Of a stretch of 16,238 nucleotides of DNA, positions 1 through 6,480 are shown piece after piece; position 1 is the stretch's first letter, and each line of letters starts with the position of its first letter. This DNA comes from Roseburia sp. (GTDB taxonomy: Bacteria > Bacillota_A > Clostridia > Lachnospirales > Lachnospiraceae). Location of the stretch: assembly GCA_019411365.1 (NCBI GenBank), contig DXQT01000051.1:1-16238 (forward strand). Direction: 5' to 3'. The translations under genes were made by a program, and so were the position numbers. Below the pieces are notes generated by a model. It saw only the letters and a list, made by a program, of their open reading frames with translations, made no database searches and was not told the origin of the DNA.

Positions 1-54
1 CGGTACGCACGGTGGTGTGAGAGGACGGCGGTTAGGCACCGCCTCCTACTCGAT
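1..54 (+). mobile_element. 3' end of a group II intron (domain V tail and domain VI)
   Basis: Bases 1-18 look like the 3' strand of a domain V hairpin whose 5' strand lies outside the window. Bases 19-51 fold as domain VI: GAG 19-21 pairs with CTC 49-51, AGG 22-24 pairs with CCT 45-47, and GGCGG 27-31 pairs with CCGCC 39-43. This leaves A48 bulged, as expected for the lariat branch-point adenosine. The intron should end a few bases later in an A-pyrimidine, about base 54. The fold is read directly from the sequence; the assignment rests on the resemblance to bacterial group II intron 3' ends. The reverse transcriptase/maturase and ribozyme core would lie upstream, outside the window. Confidence 0.7.
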
Positions 55-79
55 TACCGAACAGCAAAGACGGGCGGGG

Positions 80-125
80 CTGTCAACGGCGGCGCATTTG
101 CGCCGTTCATCTTGACCGTTGACAG
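80..125. repeat. Nested inverted repeat downstream of the intron
   Basis: CTGTCAACGG (80-89) is the exact reverse complement of CCGTTGACAG (116-125). Inside it CGGCGC (90-95) pairs with GCGCCG (100-105) around an ATTT loop, giving a stem on a stem. The surroundings are GC-rich compared with the AT-rich DNA that follows. There is no T-run directly after it, so it is not a classic intrinsic terminator on the plus strand. It may belong to the integrative element that hosted the intron. The structure is seen; the function is unknown. Confidence 0.6.
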
Positions 126-157
126 GCTCGGCTGGGTTTGCTACAAATTCTATCTCT

Positions 158-610
158 TTATGATTTGTCGGAAAAACTTCTTACCCAAACAAAAACTACA
201 ATCGCGGTTGCAATGAGTAATTCCGCAAGAATTACAGAAGCATTCCATATTTCAAAATAGAAATGCCCAATGAAATAGACCGCAAAAAAAATCAAATAAA
301 TTCCAATCGAATACATAATATTTTTGGAAATTTGAGTGCGTTTCTGTTCCCTAACTAACATCTGTTTCTGTTGTTGTTCCAGAATTTCTGTTTTAACCGA
401 TAATTCATCTATCTCTGATGGTTTTAACAGATAATCCACGGTAACATCGAATACTTTGCTTAGTTCAACAATCTTTTCTACTTCGGGTATGACCTGCCCA
501 CTTTCCCATTTTGAAATAGATTGTCTTGAAACATTAAGCTGCTCAGCCAGTTGTTCCTGTGTTAATTCTCTACTTTTGCGTAGTGTTATAAGTTTTTCTG
601 CGAACTCCAT
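158..610 (-). CDS. XRE-family transcriptional regulator with two C-terminal membrane helices
   Basis: This 150-residue protein has an N-terminal Cro/C1-type helix-turn-helix at about residues 6-62, with the typical core [21 protein letters not shown] short charged, Gln-rich linker (about 66-95) follows, then two hydrophobic segments (about 97-117 and 123-144) and a short charged tail. This fits a membrane-tethered DNA-binding regulator that responds to envelope or membrane signals, a common type in Firmicutes. The start is supported by a strong AGGAGG-like site on the minus strand (complement of about 617-626), roughly 8 bases from the ATG. No target gene is obvious. It lies between intron DNA and a broken phosphoesterase gene, so it may be cargo of a mobile element. 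The family is clear; the regulated genes are unknown. Confidence 0.85.
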   Translation of the reverse strand: MEFAEKLITLRKSRELTQEQLAEQLNVSRQSISKWESGQVIPEVEKIVELSKVFDVTVDYLLKPSEIDELSVKTEILEQQQKQMLVREQKRTQISKNIMYSIGIYLIFFAVYFIGHFYFEIWNASVILAELLIATAIVVFVWVRSFSDKS

Positions 611-850
611 ATGTGTTCCTCCTTTTGATTTTGTGTATAAATCTTATCAAAATACTCATTTGCACTCTAGCAAGTAAGCTATACAATTACATGACAAACG
701 GTAGAGTTTAAGTGCTTTCTTGTATATCTTGATTGTCATTCTACTTTATATGCCTATTTTAGCATAGAAAAAACGTTTTCTCTATTACTCCATTATTTTA
801 CGGAATAGTGGGCTGTCTTTCTTTATTTTAGTTGTGTTACTTTATCACAC
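611..850. other. AT-rich non-coding gap between regulator and truncated gene
   Basis: This 240-base AT-rich stretch has no convincing gene. It holds the upstream region of the minus-strand regulator. The frame leading into the phosphoesterase remnant is open only back to a TAG at 806-808, and those codons do not resemble the missing N-terminus. The junction of a deletion or insertion that removed the 5' end of that gene is therefore probably near 809-855. A weak promoter-like pair (TTGTCA about 733-738, TATTTT about 16 bases on) is visible but not convincing. Confidence 0.4.
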
Positions 851-1531
851 ATGAGCATTATCCGCGGAAATAAAGAAGAATATTGGATAACACATAGAAA
901 GAATGCTTGTGAAATATGGAAAGATGGGAAAACAACAACAGGAATATTAAAATACGTATACGATCAACTAAATGACGATGACATTGATATGTTTGAAGCT
1001 ATGCCAATAGAAATGACACTAAAATATGATGGATTGCCACGATTTACAATCTGCCATGGTTCTCCTTTCAAGGTCAATCAAAGCATGCGTCCAGACTATG
1101 AGTATATTGATAATTTGCTTGAGAATATGCCGAGCAATCTGATAATATGTGGTCACTTTCATATTCAGACTGATTATGTTAGAAACGATGTTCGAGTAAT
1201 CAATCCCGGTGCTGTAGGAGTGGCGTTACATAGTAATAGTTTAGCTCAATTCATGACACTTACTGGAAAGGACGGACATTGGGAACCTCAGTTTTTTTCT
1301 GTAGGCTATGACGTAGATAAGGTTATTGATGAAATGGAGAAAGAACGATTGGATTTTAAAGCCCCTGGTTGGTTTAGAATGACAAAAAATCTGTTAACTA
1401 CTGGCGAAAAATCAATAGTTAACTTTATTTCAGAGGTGCAACAAGTTTATTACAAGGAGACAGGGATATCAGATTATAGATTAATTCCAGAAGCATTTTG
1501 GGATAAAACCCTGACTCGACTTGGAATATAA
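851..1531 (+). pseudogene. 5'-truncated calcineurin-like metallophosphoesterase
   Basis: The 226 residues match the C-terminal part of a calcineurin-like phosphoesterase of the YfcE/serine-threonine phosphatase-like type. The metal-binding Asn motif appears as IIRGNKEEYW at the very start. It is followed by ICHGSP (about residues 67-72), the GHFH motif (about 100-103) and INPGAVG (about 117-123). The family normally starts with a D-x-H motif and a GD-xx-D/G motif, both needed to bind the two metals, and both are missing here. The in-frame sequence upstream carries a stop at 806-808 and no such motifs. There is also no good ribosome binding site before the ATG at 851. The product is probably inactive. 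Truncation fits its position beside intron and mobile DNA. A deliberately short protein cannot be fully excluded. Confidence 0.75.
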
Positions 1532-1579
1532 TGAATAACAGATTCCAGTTTTTGAAACTGAATAATAGGAAACTGTGAA

Positions 1580-1672
1580 ATGGTAAGAGAAATGCTTCCT
1601 CTTGCAGAAATATATGTGTATGAAGATGACTATACAGGGGAAAAAGAATTTGTAATGGTGTGGAGGCGTTAA
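1580..1672 (+). CDS. Small ORF, possible C-terminal remnant of a larger gene
   Basis: This 30-codon ORF runs from an ATG with an AGGA 9 bases upstream to a TAA. The peptide starts MVREMLPLAEIYVYEDD and ends EFVMVWRR. It reads like real protein rather than random sequence, and the ending is of a kind seen at the C-termini of small bacterial enzymes, GNAT-like proteins among them, but no family can be named. The frame is closed upstream by a TGA at 1559-1561. It lies just after the truncated phosphoesterase, so it is more likely a second decayed gene fragment than a functional small protein. Confidence 0.25.
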   Translation: MVREMLPLAEIYVYEDDYTGEKEFVMVWRR

Positions 1673-1762
1673 TTTCCCATTTATAAATATGTCCTCTGTT
1701 TTTTGATTACCTTGACAATACCAAAAGCAGATTTCACAAGTTATCTTCAGTGTAAATGAAAT
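1673..1762. other. Remainder of the 319-base gap before argG
   Basis: The stretch from 1532 to 1850 holds only the possible fragment at 1580-1672 and the inverted repeat at 1763-1839. These remaining bases are AT-rich and show no gene or recognisable site. Confidence 0.4.
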
Positions 1763-1839
1763 AAAAATGGTACAGACAAATACGATTTCCTTTGTGAGTT
1801 CTGCGAACAGGAACATCATATTTTGTCTGTACCATTTTT
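1763..1839. terminator. Long inverted repeat after argG, probable terminator
   Basis: Bases 1763-1780 (AAAAATGGTACAGACAAA) are a perfect 18-bp inverted repeat of 1822-1839, separated by 41 bases. Read on the minus strand, it starts 12 bases after the argG stop and ends in a T-rich run, as expected for the argG terminator. Because both arms end in A/T runs it could also act on the plus strand. The loop holds a smaller hairpin (GTTC GCA GAAC inside TTCC/GGAA on the minus strand). The loop is unusually long for an intrinsic terminator. Confidence 0.65.
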
Positions 1840-1850
1840 ATTTTTAAGAT

Positions 1851-3083
1851 TTAGTTATTCTTGTTGTTTTCTTTCTGCAGCTCAAGCATCTTCATTGCGC
1901 GGACTTTTAATGGAAGTCCGAATAATGTGATGAATCCGTCTGCATCGTGATGGTCGTAAAGATCACCTGTTGTGAAGCTTGCGAGGGATTCACTGTAGAG
2001 AGAGTATGGGGAAGTAGTTCCGGCTTTGATGATGTTTCCTTTGTAAAGCTTGAATTTTACCTCACCGGTCACATATTCCTGTGTGGACTCTACGAAAGCC
2101 TGTACTGCCTCACGGAGTGGTGTGAACCATTTTCCTTCGTATACGATCTGGGCGAGCTTGTTACCCATATCTTTTTTCACTTCCATGGTAGCGCGGTCGA
2201 GAACGAGTTCCTCTAACTGCTCATGAGCTTCCATAAGGATGGTTCCACCAGGAGTCTCATAAACACCGCGGGATTTCATGCCGACGACACGGTTCTCTAC
2301 GATATCAATAATACCGATACCATGTTTTCCACCGAGTGTATTTAATTCACGGATGATATCAGAAACTTTCATTTTCTTTCCGTTGACGGAAACAGGAACA
2401 CCCTTTTCAAATGTCATTGTGACATATTCACCCTCGTCCGGAGCTTTCTCAGGTGGAGTAGTCAAAACTAAAAGATGTTCGTAATTTGGCTCTAAGGATG
2501 GATCTTCCAACTCAAGACCTTCATGGCTGATGTGCCATAAGTTACGGTCACGGCTGTAGCTGGAATCTACAGAGAATGGAAGATGGATGCCATGTGCCGT
2601 ACAGAAATCGATCTCATCCTGACGGGACTGTAATTTCCAGTTGCTGTCACGCCATGGGGCGATGATCTTTAAGTCCGGAGCAAGTGCTTTGATACTTAAC
2701 TCGAAACGGATCTGGTCGTTACCTTTTCCGGTAGCACCGTGGCAGATCGCTGTAGCACCTTCTTTTCTTGCAATCTCAACTAATTTCTTGGCGATTCCCG
2801 GACGGGCCATGGAAGTACCTAATAAATATTTGTTTTCGTATACAGCGTTTGCCTGTACGCATGGAACAATGTAATCATCACAGAATTCATCTACGATGTC
2901 CTCAATGTATAATTTGGAAGCACCGCTTAATTTGGCTCTTTCGTCAAGTCCGTTTAATTCTTCTTCCTGTCCGCAGTCTACGCAGCAGCAGATAACTTCA
3001 TAACCATAAGTTTCTTTTAACCATGGGATAATGGCTGTGGTATCAAGACCACCGGAGTACGCTAAAATAACTTTTTCTTTCAT
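1851..3083 (-). CDS. argG: Argininosuccinate synthase
   Basis: ArgG joins citrulline and aspartate using ATP to give argininosuccinate, the penultimate step of arginine synthesis, in the cytoplasm. The 410-residue length is normal for the family. The N-terminal PP-loop for ATP is clear as AYSGGLDT (residues 8-15). Family signatures such as CHGATGKGNDQIRFE and SVDSSYSRDRNLWHISHEG also mark it. The ATG has an AAAGGA ribosome binding site about 9 bases upstream on the minus strand. It is transcribed away from argC across a shared 429-bp control region with ARG-box-like sites. The argininosuccinate lyase gene (argH), which often follows, is absent here: the next DNA downstream is a terminator-like repeat and decayed genes. 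The function is secure. Confidence 0.98.
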   Translation of the reverse strand: MKEKVILAYSGGLDTTAIIPWLKETYGYEVICCCVDCGQEEELNGLDERAKLSGASKLYIEDIVDEFCDDYIVPCVQANAVYENKYLLGTSMARPGIAKKLVEIARKEGATAICHGATGKGNDQIRFELSIKALAPDLKIIAPWRDSNWKLQSRQDEIDFCTAHGIHLPFSVDSSYSRDRNLWHISHEGLELEDPSLEPNYEHLLVLTTPPEKAPDEGEYVTMTFEKGVPVSVNGKKMKVSDIIRELNTLGGKHGIGIIDIVENRVVGMKSRGVYETPGGTILMEAHEQLEELVLDRATMEVKKDMGNKLAQIVYEGKWFTPLREAVQAFVESTQEYVTGEVKFKLYKGNIIKAGTTSPYSLYSESLASFTTGDLYDHHDADGFITLFGLPLKVRAMKMLELQKENNKNN

Positions 3084-3181
3084 GAGAGTGAATCCTTTCT
3101 GTCGTATATTCTTTTTATCATGTAAACCGTTCTTTCATGCATGACAATGAGTCTGCCACGAAACGATTTCTTCTGAAACCT

Positions 3182-3210
3182 AATATATACTATGTGGACA
3201 GGAAATGCAA
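3182..3210 (-). promoter_or_regulatory. Probable sigma-A promoter of argG
   Basis: On the minus strand TTGCAT (3210-3205) and TATATT (3187-3182) are separated by 17 bases. Transcription would begin near 3175, leaving a leader of about 90 bases to the argG ATG. An ARG-box-like site abuts the -35 element. The match is moderate, chiefly through the -10 element and the exact spacing. Confidence 0.5.
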
Positions 3211-3211
3211 G

Positions 3212-3246
3212 TGAAAAAATATACATAATTTAATAATAAAAATGCA
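3212..3246 (-). promoter_or_regulatory. Pair of ARG-box-like sites upstream of argG
   Basis: The near site (3212-3225) reads TGTATATTTTTTCA on the minus strand and differs from the ARG-box pattern TGNATWWWWATNCA at one position. The far site (3233-3246) reads TGCATTTTTATTAT on the same strand, with one perfect half-site and two mismatches in the other. Their starts are 21 bp apart, two helical turns, as in paired ArgR operators. They lie directly upstream of the proposed argG -35 element, so binding could block polymerase. AT-rich DNA gives chance matches, so the pairing is the main support. Confidence 0.5.
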
Positions 3247-3351
3247 TAAAAGCATGCAATAACAACAGAAGTTTATACAGTAACATTTGTATAAATTAAG
3301 GTAAGAAAATTGTAAAATCAAGAAAAATAAGAAAAAACACTAAAAATAGTG

Positions 3352-3380
3352 TTGCATAAAAATGATAATGAATGTATAAT
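3352..3380 (+). promoter_or_regulatory. Probable sigma-A promoter of the argC operon
   Basis: TTGCAT (3352-3357) and a consensus TATAAT (3375-3380) are separated by 17 bases, with a TG directly before the -10. Transcription would start near 3387, giving a leader of about 125 bases to the argC ATG at 3513. Both promoter elements lie inside ARG-box-like sites, the expected layout for repression by ArgR/AhrC. Confidence 0.65.
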
Positions 3381-3386
3381 TATGCA
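3353..3386 (+). promoter_or_regulatory. Pair of ARG-box-like operators over the argC promoter
   Basis: TGTATAATTATGCA (3373-3386) fits the ARG-box pattern TGNATWWWWATNCA at every position and covers the -10 element. A second site, TGCATAAAAATGAT (3353-3366), keeps one perfect half-site and overlaps the -35. The two starts are 20 bp apart. In known ArgR/AhrC systems the arginine-bound hexamer contacts two such boxes side by side, which would close this promoter when arginine is plentiful. The regulator gene itself is not in this window. Confidence 0.7.
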
Positions 3387-3512
3387 ATAGCAATTGAAAA
3401 CCGGGAAACAAAAAATACTTTACTATCCTAAAGAGCTGTACTATGATAGAAACGAATTAGAGTGGTAAAGTGTAAAAAGAGAAAACCCTTCGGGGAGATT
3501 GGAGAATAGATT

Positions 3513-4568
3513 ATGGTAAAAGTTGGGATTATTGGAGCGACCGGCTATGCAGGAAACGAACTTGTCCGGTTATTGATGGGACACAAAGATGTAGAGATCA
3601 TGTGGTACGGTTCCAGAAACTACATAGATAAGAAATATGCAGAAGTTTATCAGAATATGTTTGAAATCGTAGAGGATACCTGTCTCGATGATAATATGGA
3701 AGAACTTGCTTCCAAGGTGGACGTGATCTTTACCGCAACGCCACAGGGATTTCTGGCAGGTGTCCTGACAGAGGAGATCTTATCCAGAGTAAAAATTATC
3801 GATCTGAGTGCGGATTTCCGTATAAAAGATGTCAGGACTTATGAGAAATGGTACAAGATCGAACACAGGAGCCCACAATTTATTGAGGAAGCTGTGTATG
3901 GACTCTGCGAACTCAACCGTGACAAGATAAAAGGTGCAAGACTGATCGCAAACCCGGGATGCTACACAACCTGTTCCATTTTAACAGCATATCCACTCGT
4001 AAAAGAGGGACTGATCGATCCGGACACCCTGATCATTGATGCAAAATCAGGAACATCCGGAGCCGGAAGAGGTGCAAAACTTCCTAATCTGTTTTGCGAG
4101 GTGAATGAGAATATGAAAGCTTACGGCGTGACGAATCACAGACACACACCGGAGATCGAAGAACAGCTTGGCTATGCGGCAGGAAAAGAGATCGTGGTCA
4201 ATTTTACCCCACATCTCGTACCGATGAACCGCGGTATCCTTGCAACAGAATATGCAACGTTAAATAAGAAAGCAGACGGCACGCTTCCAACATACGAGGA
4301 AGTGAAAGCTGTTTACGATAAATATTATAAGAACGAAAAATTTGTCCGTGTACTGGAAAAAGATATCTGCCCGGAAACAAAATGGGTAGAGGGAAGCAAT
4401 TACGTGGATGTGAACTTCAAAATTGATGAGAGAACCGGAAGAATCGTCATGATGGGAGCACTCGATAACCTTGTAAAAGGTGCAGCCGGTCAGGCAGTGC
4501 AGAACATGAACCTCTTATTCGGCTTCGATGAGGCGGAAGGATTAAATCTTGTTCCGATGTTCCCGTAA
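3513..4568 (+). CDS. argC: N-acetyl-gamma-glutamyl-phosphate reductase
   Basis: ArgC reduces N-acetylglutamyl phosphate to the semialdehyde with NADPH, the third step of ornithine synthesis. The 351-residue protein begins with a Rossmann nucleotide-binding loop (GATGYAG, residues 8-14). The catalytic Cys150 lies in NPGCYTT. The conserved GTSGAGR and HRHTPEIEEQ stretches and the TPHLVPMNRGI segment, which carries a conserved His, are also present. A GGAGA site lies 7 bases before the ATG. It is the first gene of the plus-strand arginine operon, under a promoter overlapped by ARG boxes. The length and all key residues are normal. Confidence 0.98.
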   Translation: MVKVGIIGATGYAGNELVRLLMGHKDVEIMWYGSRNYIDKKYAEVYQNMFEIVEDTCLDDNMEELASKVDVIFTATPQGFLAGVLTEEILSRVKIIDLSADFRIKDVRTYEKWYKIEHRSPQFIEEAVYGLCELNRDKIKGARLIANPGCYTTCSILTAYPLVKEGLIDPDTLIIDAKSGTSGAGRGAKLPNLFCEVNENMKAYGVTNHRHTPEIEEQLGYAAGKEIVVNFTPHLVPMNRGILATEYATLNKKADGTLPTYEEVKAVYDKYYKNEKFVRVLEKDICPETKWVEGSNYVDVNFKIDERTGRIVMMGALDNLVKGAAGQAVQNMNLLFGFDEAEGLNLVPMFP

Positions 4569-4668
4569 GAGGCTGCGAAGCAGCTATTCGGTCAGGATGC
4601 ACAGCATGAGAAGCCGTTTTATAGAAAACTGCCCCGGAGAGGCAGACAGCAAGGAAGATGAAAATAAC

Positions 4669-5130
4669 ATGAATGATACAAATTTAACAATCCGTCCCAT
4701 GACAATAGATGATTTTGAGCAGGTACACAGCCTCTGGATGGAGATCCACGGTTTCGGTATCCGCAGTATCGATGATTCGAAAGAGGGTGTGGAGCGTTTT
4801 ATCCGCAGAAATCCGGCTACGAGCATGGTGGCAGTCTGTGATGGAAAAATCGTCGGTGCAATCCTCTGCGGGCATGATGGCAGAAGAGCAGGACTTTATC
4901 ATGTCTGTGTACAGGAAAATTACAGAAAACACGGAATCGGGCAGAAACTGGTGGAGCGGTGTCTGGCAGCATTGAAAGCAGAAAAAATTTCCAAAGTCAA
5001 TCTGATCGCCTTCAAGCAGAACGAGATTGGCAACCGCTTCTGGCAGAGCCTCGGCTGGAAATACTGCGACAACGTGAATTATTATGAGTATGTGCTGAAT
5101 GAAGAGAATATTACCGTGTTTAATCCATAG
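4669..5130 (+). CDS. GNAT-family N-acetyltransferase in the arginine operon
   Basis: This protein of about 153 residues has a single GNAT fold. The acetyl-CoA-binding region is seen around residues 80-95 (VCVQENYRKHGIGQKLVERC, where RKHGIG is the R/Q-xx-G-x-G/A loop). A later segment, NEIGNRFWQSLGWKY, is typical of the C-terminal half. It resembles the E. coli YpeA type of small acetyltransferase. The reading frame stays open upstream to 4549, overlapping argC, but the ATG at 4669 is preferred: AAGGAAG lies about 11 bases before it and conserved GNAT sequence starts there. It lies 100 bases after argC and 114 before argJ. By position it could be a short N-acetylglutamate synthase that primes the ArgJ cycle, as single-domain GNAT proteins do in some bacteria. 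That role is inference; an unrelated substrate is possible. Confidence 0.85.
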   Translation: MNDTNLTIRPMTIDDFEQVHSLWMEIHGFGIRSIDDSKEGVERFIRRNPATSMVAVCDGKIVGAILCGHDGRRAGLYHVCVQENYRKHGIGQKLVERCLAALKAEKISKVNLIAFKQNEIGNRFWQSLGWKYCDNVNYYEYVLNEENITVFNP

Positions 5131-5140
5131 AAAGCATTAA

Positions 5141-5162
5141 TATAGACAATTGCGAAACTCAT
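5141..5162 (+). repeat. Solo copy of the repeat found beside the IS607-like gene
   Basis: These 22 bases, with core AATTGCGAAACTCAT, match 15976-15997 at 21 of 22 positions. At the other location the sequence is one arm of a 19-bp inverted repeat; here no partner arm is present within the 114-base GNAT-argJ gap. It may be the remnant of an inserted element or a dispersed intergenic repeat. The rest of the gap (5163-5232) is AT-rich with no clear promoter. Confidence 0.7.
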
Positions 5163-5244
5163 AAAAATCTAAATTGAATTGTGAAAAATTAACAAAAGAC
5201 ATGAAAGACATGTCGAAAGAACAAATAATCATAGGAGATAAATC

Positions 5245-6468
5245 ATGAAACAGATCACAGGCGGTGTGACCGCAGCAAAAGGTTTTCAGGCAGCAAGTAC
5301 AGCAGCAGGAATCAAATACAAAGACAGAAAAGACATGGCAATGATCTACAGTGAAGTTCCATGTAAGGCAGCAGGAACTTTTACGACCAATATCGTAAAA
5401 GCGGCTCCGGTCAAATGGGATCACAATGTCGTATATAACAGCAAAGCGGCACAGGCGGTTGTCATCAATGCAGGAATTGCCAATGCCTGCACCGGAGAGG
5501 AAGGCATGGGCTACTGCAGGCAGACAGCTGAGAAAGTAGAAAAAGTATTAGGCATTGCAGCAGACGAGGTGTTGGTTGCATCTACCGGAGTTATTGGCAT
5601 GCAGCTCCCAATCGACCGTATCTGTAATGGGATCGATGCTATGGTGCCACAGTTAAAAGGAGATACCGAGAGCGGAACCGAGGCTTCCAAAGCGATCATG
5701 ACCACAGACACAAAAAATAAAGAGGTGGCAGTGACCATCGAACTTGGTGGAAAAATGGTAACGATCGGAGGCATGTGCAAAGGCTCCGGCATGATCCATC
5801 CGAATATGTGTACGATGCTTAGCTTTGTCACAACAGATGCGGCAATCTCCAAAGAGTTATTGCAGGAGGCATTGAGCGCTGATGTGCAGGACACCTACAA
5901 TATGATTTCTGTTGACGGTGACACTTCCACGAATGATACCTGTCTGTTACTTGCAAACGGGCTGGCAGAAAACCCGGAGATCACAGAGAAAAATGCAGAT
6001 TATGAGGAATTCTGCAAGGCACTGAACTTTGTCAATGAGACGCTGGCAAAGAAAATGGCAGGCGACGGCGAGGGTGCGACCGCATTATTTGAAGTGAAGA
6101 TTATCGGTGCCGAGAGCAAAGAACAGGCGAAAGTTTTAAGTAAGTCTGTCATCACCTCAAGTCTCACCAAAGCAGCGATTTACGGACATGACGCAAACTG
6201 GGGACGGATCCTCTGCGCTATGGGGTATTCCGGTGCAGCGTTTAACCCGGAAAAAGTCGATTTATTCTTTGAGAGTGCCGCAGGAAAAATGCAGATCATC
6301 AAAAACGGTGTTGCGGTGGATTACAGCGAGGAGGAGGCAACCAGAATCCTGTCTGAACCTGCCGTTACTGCGATCGCAGATATCAAAATGGGCAATGCAT
6401 CCGCTACCGCATGGGGCTGTGACCTGACCTATGACTATGTAAAAATCAATGCGGATTACCGTTCTTAG
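5245..6468 (+). CDS. argJ: Glutamate N-acetyltransferase / amino-acid acetyltransferase
   Basis: ArgJ moves the acetyl group from N-acetylornithine to glutamate, so acetyl is recycled. Many ArgJ proteins can also make N-acetylglutamate from acetyl-CoA. The 407-residue length is normal. The precursor cuts itself before a Thr that becomes the nucleophile. That Thr is residue 190, in the stretch KGSGMIHPNMCTML. The residue before it is Cys189, where many homologues have Ala. The upstream STGVIG (113-118) oxyanion-hole region is present. The ATG has an AGGAG 7 bases upstream. The argB ribosome binding site overlaps the argJ stop codon. Whether this enzyme is mono- or bifunctional cannot be read from the sequence. 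Confidence 0.97.
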   Translation: MKQITGGVTAAKGFQAASTAAGIKYKDRKDMAMIYSEVPCKAAGTFTTNIVKAAPVKWDHNVVYNSKAAQAVVINAGIANACTGEEGMGYCRQTAEKVEKVLGIAADEVLVASTGVIGMQLPIDRICNGIDAMVPQLKGDTESGTEASKAIMTTDTKNKEVAVTIELGGKMVTIGGMCKGSGMIHPNMCTMLSFVTTDAAISKELLQEALSADVQDTYNMISVDGDTSTNDTCLLLANGLAENPEITEKNADYEEFCKALNFVNETLAKKMAGDGEGATALFEVKIIGAESKEQAKVLSKSVITSSLTKAAIYGHDANWGRILCAMGYSGAAFNPEKVDLFFESAAGKMQIIKNGVAVDYSEEEATRILSEPAVTAIADIKMGNASATAWGCDLTYDYVKINADYRS

Positions 6469-6480
6469 GGGGATAGAAAA

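Larger units (their letters stand above)
3084..3512. promoter_or_regulatory. Divergent argG/argC control region
   Basis: This 429-bp AT-rich region lies between two divergent arginine genes. It contains a probable argG promoter on the minus strand, a probable argC promoter on the plus strand, and four sites resembling the ArgR/AhrC ARG box (TGNATWWWWATNCA) arranged as two pairs. No T-box signature was seen in either leader. A small CCC-TTCG-GGG hairpin (3487-3496) lies just before the argC ribosome binding site. The argC leader would be about 125 bases and the argG leader about 90. Bases about 3260-3350 show nothing recognisable. Confidence 0.7.

Noticed and set aside
2278..2874. Plus-strand ORFs within argG
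   Set aside because: They are antisense shadows of a strongly conserved gene, with no protein-like composition or start signals.
3243..3258. Palindrome TGCATAAAAGCATGCA as an ARG box
   Set aside because: The half-sites are 6 rather than 4 bases apart, so it does not fit the ARG-box layout. It partly overlaps a better-spaced site.
3084..3512. T-box or other riboswitch in the argG or argC leader
   Set aside because: No T-box consensus, specifier stem or antiterminator pattern was found; the ARG-box-like sites explain regulation better.
4549..4668. N-terminal extension of the GNAT gene overlapping argC
   Set aside because: The extension is Arg/Ser-rich with no conserved sequence, and a ribosome binding site supports the start at 4669.
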